64,000 nucleotides of DNA, from contig JAJEKV010000032.1 of NCBI GenBank assembly GCA_021234155.1, positions 4,405,835 to 4,469,834 on the forward strand, read 5' to 3'. This document shows positions 23,341 to 35,206 of this stretch, in pieces. The stretch is from Isoetes taiwanensis. Taxonomy: Eukaryota > Streptophyta > Lycopodiopsida > Isoetales > Isoetaceae. The notes beneath the pieces were generated by a model, which worked only from the letters and a program-made list of their open reading frames with translations, had not been told where the DNA came from and searched no databases. Within the stretch, counting starts at the first letter, position 1. Each line of letters starts with the position of its first letter. A program made the translations under genes and the position numbers.

Positions 23341-24200
23341 AAAAGAATGGCTCCTTCGGGGCTTAGGAAAATGTAATGTACAAATTAGAGAAAAGGATAA
23401 CCATGAAAATACTAGAATAAACAAAGAAACAATATAACTTATAAAAAAAGTAATGAAATACATGGAAGAAACAATAAGAAAGATATCCCGAGCAATAAGA
23501 AATAGTTTTGCAAATTTGACATTGAAGTTTTACACGGAAATCATAATAGGTCTACACGTGGTTTCCAAATTCAGAAATATAACATTTGAATATCAATGTC
23601 AAAATATAACATTTAAGAGAACTATTGGCATTAAAAACCGCCATAGTTTATAAGCTTGATAAAGAGACATAATTGACCAATTAAGCCCTTGTAAACTGCG
23701 ACGATGGGAAAGTGTACCATATGTCATGCAGAAGCCAGCCATTGAGTTCCATCAAATAAATTTCAAAATTTTAACAAAGCAAACAAACAATTTTAAACCA
23801 ACAAGCTTTATTCAACACTGCACATGCCAAACATGATCGCTTCAGCACTGCACATGCCAAACCTGATCAGTCTGAGACATTTGAATGTGACAAGCATCTT
23901 AGATGGACTTACAGAATCTGTAGAGATTGTAATAAAGGGGTAATAATTGAAGGCTACTTCAGATATCATGTCGTGGACCTGCATATATTTTATAATCCTT
24001 CATTCTTGGTTAGAAATTACGAAGCACTGAGATGTACACAAAGCATCTAATAAAATAAATATTGTAATAATACAGTTCGCTACAAACCCATGGAAGCAGG
24101 GGCATGACCAAGAAAATTGAGATGACAATTAGGAGGCACTGCTGAAGAGGCCATAGAAGCAGGAAATTGAGGGCAAGATTGCATGTCGGCGGTGGTAACT
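23341..24200. other. AT-rich intergenic DNA
   Basis: No gene is recognised. A 27-bp block (CACTGCACATGCCAAAC) is directly repeated at about 23,816 and 23,848. Confidence 0.4.
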
Positions 24201-24520
24201 ATGGAGGCCGAAATGCATGATCCCAATTACGGGATTGAATTACAAAGAAAACCAGCTGATGCCATACATCTCGAAAAGCTTACTACAAGGGCTTTCCAAC
24301 GCACCAAAAATCGCTCAAAACGGACACTCGAGGTGGGAGATATTTGATATTGAAGCAACACCAAAACTGACGGTAATCATGGAGGCCGAAATAGATGATC
24401 CTAATTCTGGGACAGAAATAGAGAGAAAATTATCTAATGCCATATACCATTGAAAAGCTTACTGCAAGAGCTTTCCAACGCACCAAAAATTGCTTGAAAG
24501 GGATTTGAGATTGAAGTAGC
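24195..24520. repeat. tandem duplication, offset 177 bp
   Basis: ATGGAGGCCGAAATRSATGAT through GCTTTCCAACGCACCAAAAA is present twice (from 24,202 and 24,379). The short open frame across it is not a recognised protein. Confidence 0.7.
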
Positions 24521-24698
24521 ATCAAAACCTTAGCCCCAGTGAGCTTGCGCCATCATCAAATTAGCCAAGCCTTTATCTAATATTCACATACAACCACACA
24601 TTCTCTTTTTTTTTAGCCTTTATCTAACATTCACATATAAGCATACCCTCTCCTTTTTTTGAAAATCAACGGCCAAGAAAAGGTGCGCTCCAGAAATA

Positions 24699-25460
24699 CT
24701 TCTTTCTTCAGGTGCCCTCTGTCCTATATTGAAGCAAGTGTAAACTTGTTTCATATGGAGACCTCTTATTACTGGTGAGATGGGTGCTTAGTGCTGGTAT
24801 GGGACAGTACTAGGTGACCATCAACAGTCTAGTATTATAAGAGTGTCTTGCCTTACTCTGTATATACGATTTGATATCATGAGCTCTATATGAGCGTTCA
24901 TGCAGAGTAGATAAGCACTAGGTGTTTATCATAAGGGGAGAGTTTTATGTATAGCGTCTAGATAGTTCAGCGTAGCTTGTCCAATTAAGAATCATGGGAA
25001 CGTTGGTGAGGTGAAACCCATCACTGGTATGGGACGGTGATGGATGTAGCCAACAGTCCAATGACCTAGATTCTTGTGATGCTTGCAGTTTCTCTCCTAT
25101 ACTGAATCCACCAGGGGGGCTTCTACACGATGTACTGTCTAGATATGGTGGGGTGTGTCTGCTTGGCAGATGCTATGGTGCGTGTGTTCCATATGTGTGT
25201 TCTTGCAGTCCGTCAGTCATTGCTTCATGTTGACACTACTGGATAACTCGTATGCATGTTACTAACACGTGGAAGCTTGTGCAGGTTGTTTGATAGCTGG
25301 CGGGACATACGTGTGTATAGTTATCTTATGTTGTCATCTTGTTATCTGTATACGTGGCTTTCATGTGTATAGCCTCGTTGGAGGCAGTACTTGTTCTGTG
25401 TACTCTGATGGTTTGGTGTGCAAATCGAAGTTTTTGGTACTAAAATTTTGGTTCATAACA
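24699..25460 (+). repeat. 5' LTR, truncated at its 5' side
   Basis: It aligns with 30,022-30,789 at roughly 90% or better identity by eye and ends in CATAACA. Homology to the 3' LTR begins at the CTTCTTTCTTC block (24,699). The expected TGTTATG start and the first ~1 kb of the LTR are missing. Confidence 0.8.
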
Positions 25461-25461
25461 G

Positions 25462-25474
25462 TGGTATCAGAGCC
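25462..25474 (+). promoter_or_regulatory. primer-binding site, initiator-Met tRNA
   Basis: TGGTATCAGAGCC follows the 5' LTR after one base. This is the standard plant initiator-Met tRNA primer site for Ty1 and Ty3 elements. It fixes the LTR end and the element orientation. Confidence 0.9.
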
Positions 25475-25505
25475 TAAGTTGCGGCTTGGACCTTGAGTAG
25501 CTGAG

Positions 25506-26560
25506 ATGGAACACGGCGAGACTAGTGCAGGCACACATACTGTAGCGAGACAGGCGGCTCCTATGGAGGAGGAACCTAATGGAGACCATGCAGACGAAGT
25601 GGGGTGAGGATTTGCTGGGTGTGCAGCAGAGCCTCAAGGCAGTATTGGAGACCCTTGCTGGCACGTATGGCCAAGGGAAGTCTGCGGAGAAGGGGAAGTC
25701 TCCGGCAGTTGTAGTGGTGGACCGGGATGTACCTGGTGCTAGTGCTGCTGTGGAGCAGTCACTGAAGAGTTCCGGATTGAGGAAGGAGGACATACGCAGT
25801 TTCGAACGATCCCGAATTGAGATGGGAAAGGCAATACTGAGAAGGCCATGGCTTGGATTGACAAGCTTGAGACCTTTTTTGAGGCTACCAATAAAGGCGA
25901 CAAGGCGCGGTTGTTAAATGCGCAGATGCAGCTGAAATCGGACGCCTATAGTTGGTGGAATGGTCCTACCATGAAGAAAGAGGTGAATACCTGGTCAGAT
26001 TTCAGGAAATACTTTATTGGGGAGTATGCACCTCAGCATGATGCTCGTAATGTAGTACTTGGTTGGAACTGATTCAACCTCTTCCAAAATAGCTAGTACT
26101 ATGGGGGCCATAGCCACTACCTCTTCCCAAATAGTAAGTACTATGGAAAAAGGTTCTGCCCTTTCCTGCAAAATGTTTCTGTAAAAGCTAACATGTCTCT
26201 GCCTCCAAAAAAAAGGGCAGCCTCAAGAAGCAGATAATCGGGTTGAAGCCCGAAGATTTTGAGAGGGCAACGATGTTGGCTCGTCAGCTTGGGGAAGAGG
26301 ATAAATCCTTTAAGAGGACGTCCCGAAAGTTCTCAAAGAAGAAAAACAGGTTTTTCAAAAAGAAAAAGTCTGAACAGCCTAAGCCTAAGTCTGCAGGTGG
26401 CGAGTCCAAGAAGCATAAGGTGGATTCTAAGGCTAGTGGTCCCAGGAAGGGGATATTCCGCTATAGGTGTAGAGAGTCTGGGCAGATTAGTCGTGAATGC
26501 TCTCGGCCACAGAACAAGAAAGCTGATAACAAGAAAGCAACACCTACCTTGTGTTAAGAC
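25506..26560 (+). pseudogene. Gypsy gag, broken
   Basis: It starts with ATG at 25,506 (MEHGETSAG...), then shifts frame to 25,579-25,850. The capsid-like block AWIDKLETFFEAT...WWNG...WSDFRKYF follows at 25,848-26,072. A non-gag stretch with an A run (about 26,072-26,215) interrupts it. The frame resumes at 26,243 with a lysine-rich segment and one CCHC-like knuckle (YRCRESGQISREC), whose glycine/histidine positions are altered. Gag would package the element RNA. This copy cannot make a continuous protein. Confidence 0.75.
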
Positions 26561-28075
26561 TAACAAGTACAAGGTAGATGGTCCTTTTGTGAACGATTCT
26601 CAGGTGGAGGATCGTAAAGCTGTTGGGATGCCTTTGAATATTCACAGCTACCAGAAAAAGCTTGATTTTGACCTCTTGGATGTTGGCCCGTATGATGTGG
26701 TGCTGGGGATAAATAACATGGTTGCAGCAGGTTAAGCCTACTGCAATATATTGGAACACTCACCAGAAGACGCTGAAGCACGATGGACGTGAGATATATC
26801 TGCAAAGGAGTCCTTTGACGGGAGCTCCAAGATCATGTCGTCGCTTCAGGTCAAGAAACTGGTACGTAAATCTTCCAATCAATGTTTTCTTTTATTTATT
26901 GATGAATGTTATCCTTGAGTGCTGATAATGAGGTCATGGAGAATTCAAAAGGCCAGAGAGAATTGCAGGATCTGTTGTATGAATTTCAGGATGGGTTCCC
27001 TGAGGAACTGCCTGAGGGTCTTCCACCTAGTAGAGAGATTGAACATGAGATGGATTTAGAGCCTGGATCCAAACTTGTGTTTCGTAGCCCTTATAGATTG
27101 TCCATATTGGAACAAGTGGAGGTAAAGAAGCAGGTTCATGAGTTGTTAGCCAAAGGGTTTGTGAGACCTAGCGAATCCCCTTATGATGCTCTTGTCATTC
27201 TAGTCAAGAAAAAGGACGGATCAATGCGGATGTGCATTGACTATCATGCCTTGAATAAGATCATGATCAAAAATAGGTATCCCTTGCCTAGCACTCTTCA
27301 ATTCTCTAGTGGAGATCATTCGGAAACGGATGGGCAAACTGAAAGAGTGAATCAGATTCTGAAGGTATGCTGAGATCTTATGTGGCCACTCAGCAATCCA
27401 GATGGGAGGACTATTTGCCAATTGTGGAGTTTGCTTACAATAATGGGTTCCAACAGAGCATCAAAACTAGCCCGTTTGTGGCTATGTTTGGGAGAAATCC
27501 CAGAGGACCTGTATCGCTTGGTTTTGAAGGGCTGAAAACTGATGTTGCTATCAGTATGCTTGAAGGCATGGATGTGACACTTGGATTGTGTCAATTGCAT
27601 ATGAGACAGGCCCAGGATCGGGTAAGGGCATGTGCCAATTTGTTGAGGGCCCCGATTGAGCTGCATGAAGGTCAGATGGTATAACTTCATGTGGTCTTTC
27701 CTGCAAATCTGAAAAGAAAAGCAAAATTGCCATTGTTTGCAGGAAAGAAACCAAAGCTCTCCCCAAGATACAGTGGTCCGTATAAGATTTTGAAGAAGTA
27801 TAGCGATGTTGCCTTCAAGTTGCAACTTCCACCGAATGTGGGCATTCATCCCGTTTTCCATGTGAGCGAGTTGCGACCAGCTCTGGGGAAAGCTGTGAAT
27901 GTTGTTCCTTCTCAGGAATATATGGTAGAGTTGGATAGAATCCCTACCCCTGAAAGAATATTGAATTCCCGGATAGTGCGGATCCGCCAAAGAGACTAGA
28001 TGGAATTTCTGGTGAAATGGAAACATAGACCTGTCTCAGAGGCGACATGGTTCGTCGTTTCATGACACAATATCC
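26560..28075 (+). pseudogene. Gypsy pol: protease, start of RT, joined to integrase C-terminus and chromodomain
   Basis: Protease-like sequence with GPYDVVLG is at about 26,690. The RT N-terminal half runs from about 26,930 to 27,290, with [22 protein letters not shown] and [14 protein letters not shown]. It joins in frame to integrase sequence ([13 protein letters not shown], about 27,315), so the RT active site, RNase H and the integrase catalytic core are gone. After a frameshift at about 27,367 comes the integrase C-terminal part (WEDYLPIVEFAYNN), then FHVSELRP and a chromodomain-like end (EFLVKWKHRPVSEATW, about 28,003-28,050) broken by a stop at 27,999. Confidence 0.8.
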
Positions 28076-28693
28076 GGATGTTATGGCTCAATGGTCTGGA
28101 GCTGATTCTTGAGGACAAGAATCCCAGGGGGGGGAGTAATGTTATGCCCAAATATTGTCAGTCCATTTTTGTAAATATTGACATGCATGTTGTTGGAGGT
28201 TAATACAATGTTTCGGAGCATGTTGACATTGAGTTCATTGTGGTCTCATGGCCTAGTCTAAATGCGAAGTGCACTAGACAATTTAGACTAGGGGGTAGAT
28301 TACTTAGAAAATCTGATTAGGGCGACATTAGCTAAGGTAATGTTGCGGAAATTTTAGTGGCCTAATTCGGAGCCAGAGAATGCCCCAGTGAGTGGGAATA
28401 TTCTCAGGGGTGGCGCCCGTTTATGTGGACGCCAATTTACCCCGTATAGTACACTGCTCCTTTTGTTACAAACGTGACACTTATGTGCACCAATAAATTC
28501 CTTAGGTAAGGAAATGGAATTTTCTTAATAATGGTTGATATTGGGGGCGGGTATCACGCCCTTCGGGCTGCTGTAACAGCAGCAAATTTGGATTGCTCGT
28601 GGATGAACCCGGCAGCTTCACTCTTGGGCCAATTGACTTGCTCAAGCTTTGTTGTGCCAATGGGTTTGGCTCTGCCATGTGAGCAGGTGCCAA

Positions 28694-29361
28694 CACTTCC
28701 TCCACACCCACAAGACGCGGCTCCCCAGCTCTGGGTGGTTCATGGCAGTGTTAAGGATGAGCACCTAGTGCACTCGATGTATGTGGTCCTGCTTCATCCT
28801 GAGGTGTTGCCTCCATCGCCAAAGTGGCCTTTAGTTATCCCCGAGCCTCATCGTAAAGCAGTCTGGCGATGGGTATGGGATAAATTGCTTCATCCTAAGC
28901 TATCCATTTTATGGTGGCAGATCATTCATAGATGCGTGCGGGTAAACACTGTTGTTCATCGATTTCGTCCAGAAGTCTCTGTGATCTGCCCTCTTTGCAC
29001 GCAAAGGGATGAGACAATTGAGCACTACTTTTTCTTGTGTCACTATGTTCGACTTGCTTGGCAGTGGCTTCTGAGTCTTTTCCATTGTGACTTGAATAGT
29101 CAGCAGGTCCTAGTGTTAGTCTATCCTAGTTCTTGGGACAAGTTGGCAAAGAGGGCTTTCCACTTAGCATCTGCTTGGATCATCTGGTCCATCTGAAAGA
29201 GACGAAATCTCCTCATCTTCAAGGGACAGCTCTTTTCAGATACGCAAGTGCTTAGCGATGCCCGTAGTCGCATTGTGAAGGTTTACAAGTGTTCTTCCTT
29301 AAAGGATGACATCAAAAGTGTCATTTGGGAGCAATATCTTCAGATTCACACCTACTCATAG
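28694..29361 (+). pseudogene. L1 ORF2 C-terminal fragment with zf-RVT domain
   Basis: The frame reads WRWVWDKLLHPKLSILWWQIIHRC followed by the zinc-binding pattern CPLCTQRDETIEHYFFLCHYV. This is the zf-RVT domain found after the reverse transcriptase in plant L1 elements. A TGA at 29,194-29,196 replaces what is probably a tryptophan codon, and the frame then runs on to a stop at 29,361. The open frame starts upstream in LTR sequence (ATG at 28,531), an accidental fusion. Confidence 0.85.
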
Positions 29362-29510
29362 CAAACAGTTGTGCTCATGATGATCTGTGTTCTCTGCTTT
29401 TATATGTTATGTATGTGGTGGGTAGTGTTGCTCTAGTGGATATCTTCTCCACTGGGTTTTGAGTCCCCCATGTACTCTTTGTATTCTTTTGAGTAATAAA
29501 GGTCCACGTT

Positions 29511-29542
<32 letters not shown>
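28694..29542 (+). mobile_element. 5'-truncated L1-type LINE, poly(A) tail, 15-bp target-site duplication
   Basis: GTGAGCAGGTGCCAA is present at 28,679-28,693 and again at 29,543-29,557, immediately after a run of about 30 A. An AATAAA sits at about 29,495. The insert begins in the C-terminal region of ORF2. The clean duplication makes this the best-defined insertion in the window, and it is younger than the Gypsy element. Confidence 0.93.
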
Positions 29543-29543
<1 letters not shown>

Positions 29544-30789
29544 TGAGCAGGTGCCAAGGTGATCCAAAAGGGATAGAAACGAGGGCTGCAGGGAGGCAAG
29601 CCGGAAGGCAAGCAACAAGAGAAGGAAGCCCATTTGCAGCATGAGGAATAGGCAATTCGAAGTTGAAGGAATTGGTTTATGATCTGCTGAACCCGAATTG
29701 CAGTAGAGAAGCTTTACTTTGGTAAGTCCTGGGGCTGGATACAATCCGGTTGTGGCTCTTTGGGCAAGCTAACTGTAATGAATACAGTGGACAAAGGCTT
29801 ACCATAATTTTAAGACTTCATGATAACTGGTATGGGCTTGCTCCTTGGAACCAAAGTAAACCGTAAACCAAAACCTTATGAATTGTTAAACTCCTTCCTC
29901 ACAAAAGCTCCGTAGAATAAGCTGAGTTAAGCTTGGGATGCTTACCCAGCTCTGGCCGGGCAGTAGGTTGCAGTAGCAACCAAGAAGCTGTAGGCCGGTG
30001 GTGCTTTACAGAGCTTTCGGGCTTCTTTCTTCTAGTGCCCTATGTTCTATATTGAAGCAAGTGTAAACGTGTTTCATATGGAGACCTCTTATTACTGGTG
30101 AGATGGGTGCTTAGTGCTGGTATGGGACAGTACTAGGTGACCATCAGTCCAGTGCTATAAGAGTGTCTTGCCTTACTCTGTATATACGATTTGATATCGT
30201 GAGCTCTATATGAGCGTTCATGCAGAGTGGATAAGCACTGGGTGTTTATCATAGGGGAGAGTTTTATGTATAGCATCTAGATAGTTAAGCGTAGCTTGTC
30301 TAATTAAGAATCATGGGAACGTTGGTGAGGTGAAACCCGTCACTGGTATGGGACGGTGATGGATGTAGCCAACAGTCCGACGACCTAGGTTCTTGTGATG
30401 CTTGCAGTTTCTCCCCTATACTGGATCCACCAGCGCAGGGGTTCTAGACGACGTACTGTCTAGATATGGTGGGGTGTGTCTGCTTGGCAGAGGCTATGGT
30501 GCATGTGGTGGATTCCATATGTGTGTTCTTGTAGTCCGTCAGTCCTTGTTTCATGCTGACACTACTAGATAACTCGTATCCATGCTACTAACACGCGGAA
30601 GCTTGTGCAGGTTGTTTGATAGCTGGCGGGGCATATGTGTGTGTATAGTTATCTTATGTTGTCATCTTGTTACCTGTATACGTGTTCATGTATATAGCCT
30701 CGTTGGAGGCAGTACTTGTTCTGTGTGCTCTGATGGTTTGATGTGATTACAAATCGAAATTTTTGGTACTAAAATTTTGGTTCGTAACA

Positions 30790-33000
30790 CTAGAAGACAT
30801 AGTCTACGACGACCTTTCAAGTGAGCCTACTCAACTTATATAACAAAATTCTTGAACCTTTCACTTGATCTTCATAAGCATTGCTTGCATGCTCTCATGC
30901 ATCTAATCCAATCACATTGGCCAATACTGGAACTGGACTCCATTATAGCACTAACTTGCCTTAGCAATTATTCGCAACTCCAATAAAAGAGTTTACTTGC
31001 TTTTGTCTTACATAGACAACCAGGCCTGCATTTCTCTATTCTTGCACTCTCTCCATCCAATACCTTATAGCTTCATGTACAAATTCCATGTATAAATCTA
31101 ATAAATCACATAACTCTTTTACTAATCCAAGCTAGAGTGCATTAAATCCAATCATCACTACCAAGAGGACATACAATCTTTAAAATGTAATATGTAATAT
31201 ATGTAATATTTTCAATTCAATCTCATAGAGACCCTACGGTCTAGAAGACGAAAAGACAACAGCAAAAATAAGGTGCTCAAAAAATGAGCTACAGATGAAT
31301 TTCTCGGTAAAGACACCTCACGAACTTGTAACATCTCCACTTCATCTTCCACTTCATGTGATCCACAAACTTCACATGTTCTTTGGGCTATGGGGATTTG
31401 ATGCCAATGACCACACTCAATTTGCGGGTGGTGGGAGCTAACCCTCATCCGACGAATCAAGTATTGATGTGCTTTAGGTAAATAATATCATTTGTAAATG
31501 ATAAAGGACCTATTGTTTGTCTCATTTCAAAATGCTAATCGAATTAACTTGAAACAAATACTTGGGCAAGAAGCTCAAGATCATGAATAACATTTTGATA
31601 CTTTTCTATCATGAATTATAATTTTGAATATGGCACTTCTTATTGTTATAAGATTCCCTTCTACCATAGCTCAGGGGTGATAATGTATACCCATGTTCCA
31701 ATCATATATCCATTCTAAACTGCAGCAATTGCTTATTGCCAACTGCTTACTACCAACACTATTCCAATCAGCATTCACAATTTGAAAGAATTTACTTTTC
31801 CTACGATACATCCACAATGGCTTGATAATAGTCTTCCAATTTGCCATGATTTAAATGTTTCACATCATTCTCTACATACTCAAACATTGATCAGATCTGT
31901 TTGTTTTTAAAATCACTTCTTATATCCTTGACAAATATGGAAATCCCTTCCAAATCCTCCAAATAGGGTGATGCTGAAGGAATCATGGCATTCCCTTCTA
32001 TGACAACACTATTGCTATTTACACAAATTCTCAAAATAACCATCTTGCTAACTTCAATCATAAATGTGCCAACTTGAATCATAAATGTGCCAAATGCAAT
32101 CGAAGCATACATAGCCCCAGCTTGTAGCTTATTCTACAAGCTTGTAGCTTATTCTACGACTACATTGCTGTGACTTTAAACCTTAGTATAGCCACAAATA
32201 CAAGCTAGGATATATTAACACCTCATCTGAAGATCTAGAAACATTATTCTACTACATATGATGAAATGTCCAAGCAATCCACTTAATGCCTCCTCAATAT
32301 ACTAATAATTCATCCAATAAGGGAACTCCAACCTACATAACATAAAGAATTGTCTAAATGAAGAATGTCCATTTGCCATTCTTTCACTTGTGCACTACTT
32401 ATTTACATTTGCCAATAAGGTCAATCATAGACCATCTACCAATTTTAAAGAATAGTAGCAAATGTAAAATACCATTCTACTCAATGCCTCCTCAATATAT
32501 GGATAATTTCATCCAATAGAATAAGGAAACTCCAAGCTCCATAACATAAAGATTTGTCTAAATGAAGAATACCCATTTTCCATTCTTTCACCTTGTGCAC
32601 TACTTATTTCCAAGCACATTTGCCAATAGGGTCGACCATAGACCATCTACAATTATAAAGAATTGTAGCAAATGTAAAATACCATACCGCCACATCATCA
32701 GTGCTCAGTACTCATGCTTCATGCTCTGGGTGAAGATGCCCCTCTTGGCATCATTCCTGTCTTGGGCATTCTTTCAATCAAGATTAGCTCTTTGATGAGA
32801 TACACCTTTCTTGAGTATCTACTATAAAAGAATGGGAAATAGCAACCAATATTATGATACAATGTCATCAAATTTTGATACTTGAGAAATCCTCCTAGGT
32901 CATCATCCCTACATAATTTGAAGAATTATCATTAACATCATTCAATGACCTCAATTTAGATTCATACGCCAACATAACAAAATCCAATGATCCAATTATG
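30790..33000. other. AT-rich DNA with a LINE remnant and a tandem duplication
   Basis: The minus strand at 31,212-31,460 encodes a fragment with HHPQIECGHWHQIP...RTCEVCGSHEVEDE. This resembles the C-terminal Cys/His region of LINE ORF2, so an old minus-strand LINE may underlie this stretch. A direct duplication of about 200 bp (offset 198) covers 32,287-32,690. Nothing else is recognised. Confidence 0.45.
31212..31460 (-). pseudogene. LINE ORF2 C-terminal remnant
   Basis: The pattern RxxSHHPQIECG...CEVCGSxEVEDE matches the end of ORF2 in several LINEs, including the one at 56,160-57,120 in this window. The expected downstream H and C are not clear. Only about 80 residues are recognisable. 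Confidence 0.5.
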
Positions 33001-33156
33001 CTCTGTGTTAGCCTTCCTAGCGCCCTCACAGCGCCCAGCTCCCTCTCTCTAGCGCCCTCACTCCCCTTGCATAGACCCCCTTGATTTGCCCCTTTCTGGC
33101 TTTCTCTCTCTAGGGTTTACAATCTCTCTCTAGACCCAAAACCCCCAAACCCCCAA

Positions 33157-33602
33157 AAGGCGCTCCACCCGCCTTTCCGAGCCCCCAAACTGGATTCTAA
33201 GCACCCTTGAGGCAGCCAGAGACCCCTCAGACTTTGGAGCCCTCAAAACCCCCACACCTGCGGTAGTTGGCATGCAATAATTGTGAGTGATGTTCTATTC
33301 TAATCTATGAGAAGCAAAGTGGCGATGAGATTAGAGCGGTGGCATGTTAAATGGTGTCATGTTGTACAAAGCTTTGGAAAGACCTATGAGAAGCAAAGGA
33401 TGTGGGTCAAAGTCAAAGTCAAAGGTGGTGGGCACCCCTACAGGGTGTGTTTTGGGCTCGCTAGAAACGCACCGACACCCCCTGCCCACCACTTAGGGTT
33501 TCCGTTGACTAGCCCAAAAGGTGCTCTGCCCGCGTTCTTGAGTCCCCAAATTCAATTCTAGGCACCCTTTCCGCAGCCAGAGACCCCTCAAACTTTGGGA
33601 GT
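33157..33602 (+). repeat. two related 5' UTR blocks, offset about 361 bp
   Basis: About 85 bp from CCCAAAAGGYGCTC to GCAGCCAGAGACCCCTCA is present at 33,157-33,240 and 33,515-33,600. The second copy runs straight into the ORF1 start at 33,603. This resembles the tandem 5' monomers that serve as promoters in some LINEs. Confidence 0.55.
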
Positions 33603-34990
33603 CATGGCCACAGAAGATGGGCCGGCCTGGGAAACCCAAGGCGAGGGGCCCAACAAGACAAACGGTCCCGATCAGCCATCATGGGACGGGGAGAGTCATC
33701 CTCCATGAAGAAGGAGGCTCGGGCTAAGGCTAAGGCCCCTCATTGTGAGGCCAGCCCGGCCGGAAGGGATTAATTGCTCAGACCACATAGGAACTCCTGC
33801 CTCGGCAGAGAATTGGAGCCACGTCAAAGCGGGAATGGAGGCTAACAGTGCTCGTATTGAGGCTAACAGTGCCCGCCTGGCTGGCATGGCAGTGGAGATG
33901 GAGTCCTCGGCATCCCATGTGCTCAAAAGGCAAATCGGGGTCGAGAAGAACCGTATCACAGGCTTGGAGACCCGCACGCTGCATGTGGAAGATGGCCTTG
34001 GCCTTGCACACTTTCGCCGGCAAAGAGGCAAAGTGCAGAGGTCGCTGACATGCGGGCCCGCCTAGACTCTGTGTTCATCACTCTGGACACCATGACACAG
34101 GAGAGGGAGCGCGCAATGCAGGAGACGATGGTCACGCTGTCTCGGCTTCAGTCAGAGGTAGAGGCAGCCACCACCATGGCACGGGGAGCACAGTCGGTGC
34201 TTCTTGCGCCGCATACGCCTTCGGCCGGGATCTTGAGTAAGATCGAACAGCAAGCCCGCCCCTCGGCGCCCGTGTCGCGGGGCTCGAGCACGCTTCGCTG
34301 TTGAGCATGGAGCTCTCGGGGGTTGCGGGCAACCATCCTGAGGCGAGCCGGGGTCTCCCTCACCGGGGTTCATGGTCAGTGCGGCCGAGCTGGCGAGGAG
34401 ATGGCCAAAGCAGCCCGGGCTGCGCAAGAGCAGTGTGCTCCGACTTCCACAGGGGCCGAAGCGGCTCCGGGCCGCTATCCGCCACATGCTTGCCTCCACG
34501 CCCGGCAGTACGCCCCTTGCTTGCCCCGCTCTCTCGGCCACTCCACGCCATCCCGGCCACCACCACAACCCCCATACGAGGACCCGGCCCAGCCCACCTT
34601 GGGTTGTTGATTGATTGAGAACTCCGAGGCCTTGGCGGAGATCTCCCGGTAGTTCGAGGCATGCGAGCAGCGAGGGGAGAGTCTGCCCACAACATCAGAA
34701 CACACATTCTCGATCGGATGACATTCCCGAGCCAGTTCACATTTCTCGAGCAGCGGCATGGGGCTCGGCGCCCGGGCGCGTGACCGCATTGTCATATTCA
34801 CGGTTCGCGGATGCAGTGCGCGTGATGCCATATTGCGCCAGGGCGGATGTTGAAGGGGACATCCTGCGTGGGAGGGACCTCACACCCGTCTGGCCGGGGA
34901 GGCACGCAGACGGGAGCTTGCCGGGGGTCGAGGCATGCGCCAGCCAGGGGTGCAGCGGGATTGGTTCGGCGGGATGCACATTTTCCGAAA
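33603..34990 (+). pseudogene. LINE II ORF1p, broken
   Basis: ATG at 33,603 opens MATEDGPAWETQGEG and stops near 33,705. Later frames (33,745-34,065 and 34,050-34,304) are long heptad-rich, alanine/glutamate-rich segments typical of a coiled coil. Around 34,930-34,985 the frame GMRQPGVQRDWFGGMHIFR parallels the C-terminal end of LINE I ORF1p. At least three frameshifts are needed to link the parts. The function would be RNA binding, as for LINE I. Confidence 0.6.
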
Positions 34991-35206
34991 CTGCACTGCT
35001 GCAGACCCCCAGACCCATTCAACCCCAACCGCGGCGTTGTGCTACGCTTCTACTACCCGACCCCCCTTCTCACTGCTCCTACTCCTGCTCCCTGTGCCCA
35101 CGCCCTCTCGACCACATCTTTGCCTCCGCTCCATCTACTTCTCTCAGCCTCTCGCCTGTAGCCCTCCCCCGCTTCCAGCGCGTGATACCATCCCCGCCGA
35201 CAAATA

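Larger units (their letters stand above)
24699..30789 (+). mobile_element. Ty3/Gypsy (chromovirus-like) LTR retrotransposon, decayed
   Basis: The order is 5' LTR remnant (24,699-25,460), initiator-Met PBS, gag, protease, a collapsed pol, a G-rich polypurine tract (28,126-28,136) and a 3' LTR (28,140-30,789). LTR ends are TGTTA...TAACA. A chromodomain-like end of pol suggests a chromovirus. Several frameshifts and stops and a large in-frame deletion make it non-autonomous. The 5' LTR lacks its first ~1 kb, so flanking target-site duplications cannot be compared. Confidence 0.85.
28140..30789 (+). repeat. 3' LTR, interrupted by an L1 insertion
   Basis: It starts TGTTATG right after the polypurine tract and ends TCGTAACA. 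Total length is 2,650 bp. Removing the L1 fragment and one copy of its 15-bp duplication leaves about 1.79 kb as the original LTR. Confidence 0.75.

Noticed and set aside
28531-29196. Single 221-codon host gene
   Set aside because: The frame crosses the left target-site duplication of an L1 insertion. The first part is LTR and the rest is the zf-RVT region.
34152-34831. Several minus-strand frames over 100 codons in the GC-rich LINE II
   Set aside because: GC-rich DNA has few stops. The plus-strand ORF1 coiled-coil explains the region.
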